Shown here: in pieces, positions 1 to 5,210 of the stretch
Numbering within the stretch: position 1 is the stretch's first letter
How the letters are laid out: each line of letters begins with the position of its first letter
Source of the DNA: JBPOIS01 sp052034295
GTDB lineage: Bacteria > Pseudomonadota > Gammaproteobacteria > Pseudomonadales > Moraxellaceae
Reading direction: 5' to 3'
Length of the DNA stretch: 5,210 nt
Assembly: GCA_052034295.1 (NCBI GenBank)
Contig: JBPOIS010000099.1
Coordinates: 1 to 5,210, forward strand
Translations under genes and position numbers: made by a program
The notes under the pieces: generated by a model
The model's database searches: none
Told to the model about the DNA's origin: nothing
The model's input: the letters and a program-made list of their open reading frames with translations, nothing else

Positions 1-14
1 CCCACCCGTGGTGC

Positions 15-1259
15 TCACCCCTCCACAAACGGCTGTCCGGTCTGTGGCCAGCGCCGGATCAGCACCACCCAGGCCACCAGCCCCACCAGCATCAGTCCCA
101 GCGACCCCAGCGCCAGCCACACCGTACTGTGCATCACCAGCGGGGCAATCACCCCGGCCACCAGACCATTGGCCGCTGAACCGATCGCCGCCTGCAGCGA
201 CGACGCCATGCCACGCCGCTCCGGATGCAGCTCCAGCACCAGCAGCGTCACCACCGGCACCATCAGCGACCAGCCAAAGGCAAACACCGCAATCGGCAGC
301 AGCGCCCACGGCAACTGCGCGGGCCACAGCAGGTTCATCGCCACATTCAGCAGGGCCACACTGAGCATGATCGCAAAGCCGATCCTGATCTGGTTGCGTG
401 GCTGGATGCGCCCGGCCAGACGGCCACTCAGGTAAGCGCCGCCCATGATGCCACTGATGGTGCAGACAAAAAACCAGAAAAACTCCGTCGGGGCCAGATG
501 CAGGTGTGTGCCCAGAAACTCCGGCGCTGACAGCACATACAAAAACATGCCGTTGAAGGGAATCCCGCTGGCCAGACACAGCAGCAAAAACTGCGGCGAC
601 AGCCCCAGCGTACGATAACCGGCCAGCAAATGCCCCGCATTGAAGGGCTGGCGTGCTTCAGGCTCCAGCGTCTCCGGCAGCATCCGCCAGGTCGCCAGCG
701 CAATCAGCGACCCCAGCACAGCCAAAAACCAGAAAATCCCATGCCATCCCCCATGGCCAAGCAAAAAACCACCCACCATCGGCGCAATCGCCGGGGCCAG
801 ACCAAAATAAATCGTCACCTGACTCATCACCTTCTGTGCCTGCGCCGGAGCAAACAGATCACGGATCACCGCCCGCGACACCACCATGCCGCCCCCGGCC
901 GACAACCCCTGAACCAGCCGAAAGCCAATCAGCTGATAAATGTTCTGCGACAGCGCGCAACCCACCGAAGCCAGTACAAACACCGTCATGGTGCCCAGCA
1001 CCACCGCCCGGCGGCCAAAACTGTCCGCCAGCGCCCCATGAAACAGGTTCATCACCGCAAAGCCAAACAGGTACGCCGACAGCGTCTGCTGCATCTGCAC
1101 CGGCGTGGCGTCGATGCTGTGGGCAATCGCCGCAAAGGCGGGCAAATAGGTGTCAATCGAAAATGGCCCCAGCATGCCGAGCAGGGCCAGCAGTGCCGGC
1201 AGCGCCCAGGCGGGTCCCTTCCAGAGGGCATGGGGGGCAGGGGGGGGAACACGACTCAT
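15..1259 (-). CDS. Bcr/CflA-type MFS multidrug exporter
   Basis: Predicted 414-residue inner-membrane transporter of the major facilitator superfamily, Bcr/CflA drug:H+ antiporter type, expected to export small toxic molecules using the proton gradient; the substrate cannot be read from sequence. The protein is mostly hydrophobic, consistent with 12 helices. Helix 1 carries SIDTYLP (34-40), the Asp-x-Tyr-Leu-Pro element typical of Bcr/CflA. The helix 2-3 loop holds MFS motif A, GALADSFGRR (75-84). RLVQG (114-118) is motif B, with its conserved Arg, and APAIAPMVGG (155-164) in helix 5 resembles antiporter motif C. Length matches the family (about 400). The ATG at 1259 was chosen because AAGG lies 7 bases upstream and the protein then begins just before helix 1. 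The frame stays open upstream to 1421, but that part (rich in Arg, Pro and Gly) looks non-coding. The gene lies 214 bases downstream of the LysR gene on the same strand. An 8-C run occupies codons 5-7. Family call firm, substrate unknown. Confidence 0.93.
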   Translation of the reverse strand: MSRVPPPAPHALWKGPAWALPALLALLGMLGPFSIDTYLPAFAAIAHSIDATPVQMQQTLSAYLFGFAVMNLFHGALADSFGRRAVVLGTMTVFVLASVGCALSQNIYQLIGFRLVQGLSAGGGMVVSRAVIRDLFAPAQAQKVMSQVTIYFGLAPAIAPMVGGFLLGHGGWHGIFWFLAVLGSLIALATWRMLPETLEPEARQPFNAGHLLAGYRTLGLSPQFLLLCLASGIPFNGMFLYVLSAPEFLGTHLHLAPTEFFWFFVCTISGIMGGAYLSGRLAGRIQPRNQIRIGFAIMLSVALLNVAMNLLWPAQLPWALLPIAVFAFGWSLMVPVVTLLVLELHPERRGMASSLQAAIGSAANGLVAGVIAPLVMHSTVWLALGSLGLMLVGLVAWVVLIRRWPQTGQPFVEG

Positions 1260-1266
1260 CAGCAGA

Positions 1267-1270
1267 CCTT
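1267..1270 (-). promoter_or_regulatory. Ribosome binding site of the exporter gene
   Basis: AAGG on the minus strand, 7 bases before the ATG at 1259. It favours this start over the in-frame ATG at 1277, which has no comparable purine-rich site in front, and over the far upstream ATG at 1421. Confidence 0.6.
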
Positions 1271-1446
1271 GGGGCATCCATCCAGCACACCGGCCCAGCT
1301 TAACCAGTCCGCTGTGGGCCTGCGCCCCCTGCGTGCGGGGTCTTGGCAGCGGATTGGTAACCCTGGCGCGGTGTTGAGGCTGAAAAACAACGCCCGTCCA
1401 GCAGGTCCTGCCCGGGTGCACGCCTGAGCGGACGCGGCAGTGTCGC

Positions 1447-1467
1447 GCACGGCTGCTGCAGCCATGC
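1447..1467 (-). other. Strong 9-bp hairpin after the LysR stop codon
   Basis: Read on the minus strand, GCATGGCTG and CAGCCGTGC pair over nine positions (eight Watson-Crick and one T-G wobble) around a three-base CAG loop, starting 6 bases past the stop codon. In a plus-strand transcript the wobble would be an A-C mismatch, so the structure favours RNA made from the LysR strand. No T-run follows, so it is not a standard intrinsic terminator. It may stabilise the mRNA 3' end or assist attenuation before the exporter gene; that role is inference. Confidence 0.5.
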
Positions 1468-1473
1468 TACGGC

Positions 1474-2358
1474 TCAGGACAGCCGGGGCAGTAGCCCGCG
1501 CGCCCACTGCAGTCGCGCCTCCTGCTCGCGGCTCTGGTGCCAATACACGTGCAGCGCCACCGGCTCCAGGGCAATGGGCAGTGGCGACAGACACAGGGTG
1601 GCGGGCAGCGGCAGGCGGCTGATGATCTGCCGGGGGGCCGTCAGCACCAGTGACGCCGCCTCGGCACAGGGCCGGGCCAGAATCGCCAGCGCGGTCTGAT
1701 AGTCCTGACAGCGCAGCACCACGGTGCGGTTCAGGCCCTGCCGGGCCAGTTGCAGGTCCTCCAGGCTGCGGCCCGTGCGCCGCGCCGACACCACCACATG
1801 CGGGCGCTGCAAATAGTCGTCTGCCGAGCGCAACTGCACCCCGGCACTGTGTACCAGCACCCAGTCATCGGTCAGGCAGCAGGCGTGGCGCAACTCAGGC
1901 GGGGCGGGCTGGGCCACATCCACGGCCAGATCCACCCGCCCGGTGCGCAGCGCCTGCAACAGATGGTCCCGGTCCAGCCGCACCGAATGCAGCTGTAGCT
2001 GGGGTGCGTCCTGTTTCAGCCGGGCATACCAGTCGGGCAGCAGCAGCCCTTCCAGGGCATCGTGCAGCGCCACGGTCAGCTGATGGGCATCGCGGCCCGG
2101 ATCAAAGCCCTGCACCGGCTGGGCCAGTTGCTCCAGCAACTGCAGGCCCTGCTCCAGTTGCGGCCACAGCTGCTGGGCCTGGGGGGTGGGGCGCATGCGC
2201 TGCTGATCGCGCACGAACAGCGGATCACCCAGTTGCTGGCGCAGCCGGGCCAGCGCATGGCTCACCGCAGACTGGGACAGGTGCAGTTGCTCGGCGGCAC
2301 GGGTGAGGTTCTGGGTACGGTAAATGGCCGCAAACACCCGGTACAGGTTAAGGTCCAC
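1474..2358 (-). CDS. LysR-family transcriptional regulator
   Basis: Predicted 294-residue DNA-binding regulator, the usual length for the LysR family. The N-terminus starts MDLNLYRVFAAIYRTQNLTR, and the winged helix-turn-helix follows at about residues 18-37 (LTRAAEQLHLSQSAVSHALA) with the typical wing segment GDPLFVR (44-50). A linker helix leads to a periplasmic-binding-protein-like effector domain from about residue 88 to the end. The C-terminus (HQSREQEARLQWAR region) resembles the closing helix of the NahR/NodD-like subgroup with an MDLNL start. The start is a GTG; it gives exactly the canonical N-terminus, although no strong Shine-Dalgarno site precedes it. The gene is divergent from the acyl-CoA dehydrogenase operon, the classic arrangement in which a LysR protein controls its neighbour and itself, so that operon is the likely target. 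The effector is unknown; a CoA-ester or hydroxy-acid related to the operon substrate is a guess. The exporter on the same strand could be a second target. Confidence 0.94.
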   Translation of the reverse strand: MDLNLYRVFAAIYRTQNLTRAAEQLHLSQSAVSHALARLRQQLGDPLFVRDQQRMRPTPQAQQLWPQLEQGLQLLEQLAQPVQGFDPGRDAHQLTVALHDALEGLLLPDWYARLKQDAPQLQLHSVRLDRDHLLQALRTGRVDLAVDVAQPAPPELRHACCLTDDWVLVHSAGVQLRSADDYLQRPHVVVSARRTGRSLEDLQLARQGLNRTVVLRCQDYQTALAILARPCAEAASLVLTAPRQIISRLPLPATLCLSPLPIALEPVALHVYWHQSREQEARLQWARGLLPRLS

Positions 2359-2394
2359 GTCAGTTGTTGCCCACAGCGGGTTTTATGATGAATC

Positions 2395-2439
2395 TGGTGC
2401 ATGGTGAGACATGCAAAAAATTCGCTTGGTGCATGGTAA
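2395..2439 (+). promoter_or_regulatory. Candidate LysR operator, two T-N11-A direct repeats
   Basis: TGGTGCATGGT occurs exactly at 2395-2405 and again at 2427-2437, 32 bases apart start to start, close to three turns of B-DNA. Extended to 13 bases, each copy begins with T and ends with A (2395/2407 and 2427/2439), fitting the LysR T-N11-A box and differing at one position. An ATGCA at 2411-2415 is the reverse complement of the TGCAT inside both copies, giving TGCAT-N8-ATGCA-N14-TGCAT. Two sites on the same DNA face fit a regulator that binds as a tetramer. That this LysR protein binds here is inferred from position. Confidence 0.5.
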
Positions 2440-2454
2440 AAGCTGCTTTAGTCT
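2426..2454 (+). promoter_or_regulatory. Candidate promoter of the acyl-CoA dehydrogenase operon
   Basis: TTGGTG (2426-2431), a 17-base spacer, then TAGTCT (2449-2454). The -35 matches TTGACA in its first three bases, and the -10 keeps the most conserved T, A and final T of TATAAT. Such a weak promoter with a repeat overlapping the -35 fits activator-dependent control. Transcription would start near 2461, leaving a leader of about 50 bases. Other pairs cannot be excluded. Confidence 0.3.
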
Positions 2455-2496
2455 GGGGCAAGTCCACTTTTTTGGCGCCCTCAGGGGGCAGTACAC

Positions 2497-2501
2497 AGGA
2501 G
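2497..2501 (+). promoter_or_regulatory. Ribosome binding site of the dehydrogenase gene
   Basis: AGGAG, nine bases before the ATG at 2511. It decides the start: the frame is open from an ATG at 2364, but using that would translate the divergent control region and add 49 residues without family resemblance. Confidence 0.8.
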
Positions 2502-2510
2502 CAACGGCGC

Positions 2511-3776
2511 ATGGATTTTTCCCCCAGTGCCCGGGGTCAGGACATTCTGAACCGGGTCAAAGCCTTCATCCGTGACGAAATCGAGCCGGTCGAGCCGCAG
2601 TTCTGGGCCGAAGTCTGGCGTACCTGCCCCGATGGAGACTGGACCCGCTGGCAGGTGCCAGCGGTGCTGGACACCCTGAAGGCAAAGGCACGGGCGCAGG
2701 GGCTGTGGAACCTGTTTTTGCCCGACGAAACCCTGGGGGCCGGCCTGTCGATCACCGATTACGCGCTGGTGGCCGAGCAGACCGGCCGCAGCCTGATTGC
2801 GCCGACGGTGTTCAACTGCAACGCCCCCGACAGCGGCAACATGGAGGTGCTGTGGCGCTATGGCAGCCCCGAGCAGCAGGCCCAGTGGCTGACCCCGCTG
2901 CTGGCCGGGGACATCCGTTCGGTGTTTTTGATGACTGAACCGGATGTGGCCTCCAGCGATGCCACCAACATGCAGGCCACGGCCGTGGTCGAAGGGCAGG
3001 AGATGGTGCTCAATGGCCGCAAATGGTGGTCCAGCGGCATCGGCGACCCGCATGCCAAAGTGGCGATTTTCATGGCCCACACCCCGGACCCGGACCGGGA
3101 CCGCCTGCACCAGCATTCAATGGTGCTGGTGCCGCTGGATGCACCGGGGGTCAAAATCGAGCGGATGCTGCCGGTGTTTGGCGATTATGACGCGCCGCAT
3201 GGCCATGGTGAGGTCAGCCTGACCAACGTGCGGGTGCCGCTGTCCAATGTGATTTCGGGACCGGGCATGGGCTTTGAAATTGCCCAGGGGCGGCTGGGAC
3301 CGGGGCGCATCCACCACTGTATGCGCTGCATTGGTGCTGCCGAAAAATCCCTGGAGCTGATGATCCAGCGCGGCCTGTCGCGCAGCGCCTTTGGCAAACC
3401 GCTGCTGGAACTGGGTGGCAACCGCGAGCGGGTGGCTGAAGCGCGCATCCTGATTGATCAGGCCCGCCTGCTCACCCTGTACGCCGCCTGGAAAATGGAC
3501 CGGATGGGCACCATGGCGGCACTGACCGAGATTTCTGCCATCAAGGTGGTGGCCCCGAATGTGCTGCAGCAGGTGGTGGACATGGCCATCCAGATCCATG
3601 GCGGTGCCGGGCTGTCGCGCGACACCCCCCTGACGGCGTTTTTTGCCCAGGCACGCAGCCTGCGGCTGGCCGATGGACCCGACGAAGTCCACAAGCGCAT
3701 GATCACCCGGGTGGAGCTGGCCAAACAGGGCCATCGGGGCCGCCGGGACACGGCTGGACAGGGAGCCTCATCATGA
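2511..3776 (+). CDS. ACAD10/ACAD11-type acyl-CoA dehydrogenase
   Basis: Predicted 421-residue cytoplasmic flavoprotein of the acyl-CoA dehydrogenase superfamily. By family knowledge, the ACAD10/ACAD11/LvaC group acts on 4-phosphoacyl-CoA made by a partner kinase, removing phosphate so that 4-hydroxy acids enter beta-oxidation. The alpha-helical N-domain covers about residues 1-135. The FAD/substrate signature is TEPDVASSD (142-150), where most relatives have TEP-GSD. KWWSSGIGDP (171-180), QGRLGPGRIHHCMR (259-272) and QIHGGAGLSRD (361-371) closely match human ACAD11 as I recall it. The C-terminal LADGPDEVH (386-394) is the group's hallmark and puts Asp388 where ordinary acyl-CoA dehydrogenases have the catalytic Glu of EGTSE. 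The last 18 residues are a polar tail. The start is set by AGGAG at 2497. The gene heads an operon and its stop overlaps the kinase start (ATGA). Family call is firm; chain length and exact substrate are unknown. An ordinary fatty acyl-CoA dehydrogenase role is less likely. Confidence 0.95.
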   Translation: MDFSPSARGQDILNRVKAFIRDEIEPVEPQFWAEVWRTCPDGDWTRWQVPAVLDTLKAKARAQGLWNLFLPDETLGAGLSITDYALVAEQTGRSLIAPTVFNCNAPDSGNMEVLWRYGSPEQQAQWLTPLLAGDIRSVFLMTEPDVASSDATNMQATAVVEGQEMVLNGRKWWSSGIGDPHAKVAIFMAHTPDPDRDRLHQHSMVLVPLDAPGVKIERMLPVFGDYDAPHGHGEVSLTNVRVPLSNVISGPGMGFEIAQGRLGPGRIHHCMRCIGAAEKSLELMIQRGLSRSAFGKPLLELGGNRERVAEARILIDQARLLTLYAAWKMDRMGTMAALTEISAIKVVAPNVLQQVVDMAIQIHGGAGLSRDTPLTAFFAQARSLRLADGPDEVHKRMITRVELAKQGHRGRRDTAGQGASS

Positions 3777-4915
3777 GTGCAGCGGATTCTGCGGTGCTGG
3801 ATGTGGCCGGGGCGGTGCGCGAGGGCGAAGCGCTGGATGTGGCGGCGGTGGACCGCTGGCTGAAGCAGCAACTGCCGGATCTGGACGGGCTGCCTGAGGT
3901 GACCCAGTACAGCGGCGGGGCCTCCAACTGGACCTACCGGCTGAAATACCCCCGGCATGACCTGATCCTGCGCCGCCCCCCGGCCGGGACCAAATCCGCC
4001 GGGGCCCACGACATGGCGCGCGAATACCACGTGCAGGCCAGCCTGAAACCGGCCTACCCGCTGGTGCCCACCCTGGTGGCCCTGTGTCAGGACCCGGCGG
4101 TGCTGGGCTGTGATTTTTATGTGATGGAACGCCTCGAAGGCATCATTCCCCGCGCCAACCTGCCCCGCGGCCTGCAGCTCAGTGTGGCGCAGACCCGCCA
4201 GCTGTGCACACACATGCTGGATGCGCTGATTGCCCTGCATCAGGTCGATGTGCAGAAATCCGGACTGTCCGGGCTGGGCAAGGGCGAAGGCTATTGCCAG
4301 CGGCAGGTCGAGGGCTGGAGCAAGCGCTACCAGAAAGCCAAAACCCCGAACGTGCCCAGTTTTGCTGTGGTGCAGCACTGGCTGCGCCGCCACATTCCCG
4401 CCGATTCCGGGGTGTGTGTGATCCACAACGACTGGCGCTTCGACAATGTGGTGCTCAACCCGGACCAGCCCACCGAGGTGATCGGGGTGCTGGACTGGGA
4501 AATGGCCACGCTGGGCGATCCGCTGATGGACCTGGGCAGCCTGCTGGCCTATTGGGTGCAGGCCGATGATGATGTGGTGATGCGCGCGGTACGCCGCCAG
4601 CCCACCCACCTGCCCGGGATGCTGACCCGCCGCGAGGTGGTGGAGTACTACCTGAGCCGCACGGGCCGGGACCCGGCCAACTGGGCGTTTTATGAAGTGT
4701 TTGGGGTGTTCCGGCTGGCGGTGATTGCCCAGCAGATCTACTACCGCTATTTTCACCGGCAGACCCGCAATCCGCAGTTCAAAAACTTCTGGCTGATCAT
4801 CCACCGCCTGCACCTGCGCTGTCTGGGCCTGATCGCCCGCCATGAAGCCCGGCAGCGCCTGTCCGGAAAAACAGCCCGCCGCCCGCAGTCCGCCAGCGCG
4901 CAGGAACGCCACTGA
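3773..4915 (+). CDS. APH-fold phosphotransferase, ACAD10/11 kinase type
   Basis: Predicted 380-residue soluble kinase of the aminoglycoside-phosphotransferase fold, related to the kinase domain of ACAD10/ACAD11 and to LvaA, which phosphorylate the hydroxyl of 4-hydroxyacyl-CoA with ATP. The N-lobe has a glycine-rich GGASNWTYRL (48-57) and LILRRPP (64-70), with Arg/Arg at the strand where kinases carry the ATP-binding Lys, then REY (83-85), whose Glu is the probable helix-C Glu. FYVMERLEG (115-123) is the hinge. The catalytic loop is HNDWRFDN (218-225), with Asp220 as base and Asn225 as metal ligand; the usual HGD is HND here. VLDWEMATLGDPLMDLG (239-255) supplies the metal-binding Asp241. GEGYCQRQVEGW (171-182) matches the ACAD11 GxGYCxRQ segment. 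GGGAG (3761-3765) sits 7 bases before the ATG, and the ATG overlaps the dehydrogenase stop, implying coupled translation. A database label of antibiotic resistance would be misleading. Family firm, substrate inferred. Confidence 0.93.
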   Translation: MSAADSAVLDVAGAVREGEALDVAAVDRWLKQQLPDLDGLPEVTQYSGGASNWTYRLKYPRHDLILRRPPAGTKSAGAHDMAREYHVQASLKPAYPLVPTLVALCQDPAVLGCDFYVMERLEGIIPRANLPRGLQLSVAQTRQLCTHMLDALIALHQVDVQKSGLSGLGKGEGYCQRQVEGWSKRYQKAKTPNVPSFAVVQHWLRRHIPADSGVCVIHNDWRFDNVVLNPDQPTEVIGVLDWEMATLGDPLMDLGSLLAYWVQADDDVVMRAVRRQPTHLPGMLTRREVVEYYLSRTGRDPANWAFYEVFGVFRLAVIAQQIYYRYFHRQTRNPQFKNFWLIIHRLHLRCLGLIARHEARQRLSGKTARRPQSASAQERH

Positions 4916-5210
4916 TGGCGCGGGTGTTGCTGATCCGGCACGGTCAGGCCTCATTCGGGGCGGCACAGTACGATTGTCTGTCGCCCCGGGGTGAACAGCA
5001 GGCGCACTGGCTGGGCCAGTGTCTGGCGCGGGATTTTGCGGGCACCGTACCCCATGCGCTGTGGCAGGGCGACATGCAGCGTCACCGGCAGACCGCCGCC
5101 GGGTTGCTGGCCGGCTATGGGACGGCCCTGCCGCTGTACACCGATGCCGGCTGGAATGAATTTGACCATCAGGCGGTGCTGCGCGCCCACGAGCCGCGCT
5201 ATGCCGATCC
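4915..5210 (+). CDS. Histidine phosphatase family protein (5' part, runs off window)
   Basis: The first 98 codons of a phosphoglycerate-mutase-like (histidine phosphatase) protein; the window ends inside the gene, so perhaps half is missing. LIRHGQ (6-11) contains the RHG signature with nucleophile His9, Arg8 being a phosphate ligand. QYDCLSPRGEQQA (18-30) is the typical following segment. GDMQRHRQTA (52-61) gives the second phosphate-binding Arg, and WNEFDH (80-85) supplies the probable proton donor Glu82. The second catalytic His should lie past the window edge. The ATG shares one base with the kinase stop (TGATG), and AGGAA (4902-4906) lies 8 bases upstream, so it is the third coupled gene of the operon. 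RHGQASFG followed by NEFD marks a small-molecule phosphatase branch rather than glycolytic mutase. It might remove phosphate from misphosphorylated CoA esters or dead-end intermediates; this is inference. Confidence 0.9.
   Translation, partial: MARVLLIRHGQASFGAAQYDCLSPRGEQQAHWLGQCLARDFAGTVPHALWQGDMQRHRQTAAGLLAGYGTALPLYTDAGWNEFDHQAVLRAHEPRYAD

Larger units (their letters stand above)
1260..1473 (-). other. Intergenic region between the regulator and exporter genes
   Basis: This 214-base gap separates the LysR stop codon from the exporter start. No convincing gene is seen in it: the open frames crossing it are extensions or shadows of the neighbours. It contains a strong hairpin just after the LysR stop (1447-1467), a short T-rich stretch read on the minus strand (about 1381-1389), and the exporter's ribosome binding site. 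No clear -35/-10 pair for the exporter was found, so the sequence does not settle whether the exporter is read through from the LysR gene or has its own promoter. Confidence 0.6.
2359..2510. promoter_or_regulatory. Divergent control region, LysR gene and acyl-CoA dehydrogenase operon
   Basis: 152 non-coding bases, visibly more AT-rich than the flanking genes, between the GTG of the LysR gene and the ATG of the dehydrogenase gene. It holds a pair of exact 11-base direct repeats, extra TGCAT/ATGCA half-sites, a candidate rightward promoter and the dehydrogenase ribosome binding site. No convincing leftward promoter was found: TTGCAT (2416 to 2411 on the minus strand) is a possible -35, but the best -10-like sequences at suitable spacing are poor. 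Confidence 0.8.

Noticed and set aside
1381..1420. Possible intrinsic terminator: T-rich stretch (minus strand) after a GC-rich GCAG/CTGC inverted repeat
   Set aside because: The stem is only about four pairs and lies roughly 12 bases from the T-run; no stem abuts the T-run.
1260..1421. N-terminal extension of the exporter to 1421
   Set aside because: The added residues are Arg/Gly/Pro-rich without a membrane segment, and a ribosome binding site fits the ATG at 1259.
630..1427. 265- and 216-codon open frames on the plus strand opposite the exporter
   Set aside because: Compositions dominated by Pro, Arg, Gln, His and Ala, no recognisable domains, and full overlap with a clear membrane-protein gene on the other strand.
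1650..2306. 218-codon plus-strand open frame opposite the LysR gene
   Set aside because: Low-complexity Ala/Pro/Gly/Arg translation, a shadow of the LysR gene.
2364..2510. N-terminal extension of the dehydrogenase from the ATG at 2364
   Set aside because: It would cover the divergent control region, has no ribosome binding site, and the added residues do not resemble the family; AGGAG precedes the ATG at 2511.
3773..4915. Reading the kinase as an aminoglycoside resistance gene
   Set aside because: It shares only the APH fold. The GEGYCQRQ and HNDWRFDN segments and the adjacent ACAD11-like gene point to an acyl-CoA kinase.
3458..4966. 502-codon open frame on the minus strand across the dehydrogenase end and the kinase
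   Set aside because: Both plus-strand genes have complete family motifs and matching lengths. The antisense translation is rich in His, Gln, Gly, Pro and Arg with no domain, as expected for the shadow of GC-rich coding DNA.
4915..5210. Reading the last gene as glycolytic phosphoglycerate mutase
   Set aside because: RHG motif shared, but the RHGQASFG and NEFD context and the operon position fit a small-molecule phosphatase branch.
1..5210. Mobile elements, CRISPR, tRNA, rRNA
   Set aside because: No transposase, repeat-spacer array, terminal inverted repeats or tRNA-like cloverleaf was seen while reading both strands.

Overview
The window is 5,210 bases of GC-rich, densely coding bacterial chromosome, most likely from a Proteobacterium and probably a Gamma- or Betaproteobacterium. 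The reasons are strong Shine-Dalgarno sites, a LysR regulator divergent from a catabolic operon, a Bcr/CflA-type exporter, and an acyl-CoA dehydrogenase/kinase pair typical of aerobic fatty-acid-degrading proteobacteria. Genus cannot be assigned from the sequence alone. There is no sign of mobile elements, CRISPR, tRNA or rRNA.

Layout. Two genes lie on the minus strand in the left half: a LysR-family regulator (GTG start at 2358, stop at 1474) and, 214 bases downstream of it, a 12-helix major-facilitator exporter of the Bcr/CflA type (1259 to 15). A 152-base divergent control region (2359-2510) follows. It holds an exact 11-base direct repeat spaced 32 bases apart, with both copies fitting the LysR T-N11-A box. 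The second copy overlaps the -35 element of a candidate promoter. Rightward from there runs a tightly coupled operon: an ACAD10/ACAD11-type acyl-CoA dehydrogenase (2511-3776), an APH-fold phosphotransferase of the ACAD10/11 kinase type (3773-4915, ATGA overlap), and the start of a histidine phosphatase (4915 onward, TGATG overlap), which the window edge cuts off.

How they may work together. In mitochondrial ACAD11/ACAD10 and in the bacterial Lva (levulinate) pathway, an APH-fold kinase phosphorylates the hydroxyl of a 4-hydroxyacyl-CoA. The partner acyl-CoA dehydrogenase then removes the phosphate, so the chain can enter beta-oxidation. Both proteins here carry the marks of those families, so the operon probably degrades gamma-hydroxy fatty acids or lactones; the exact substrate is inference. 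The adjacent phosphatase makes a kinase-dehydrogenase-phosphatase set. This recalls human ACAD10, which fuses an unrelated HAD phosphatase-like domain to the kinase and dehydrogenase. The LysR protein is the natural candidate regulator of the operon. Whether the exporter belongs to the same circuit is open.
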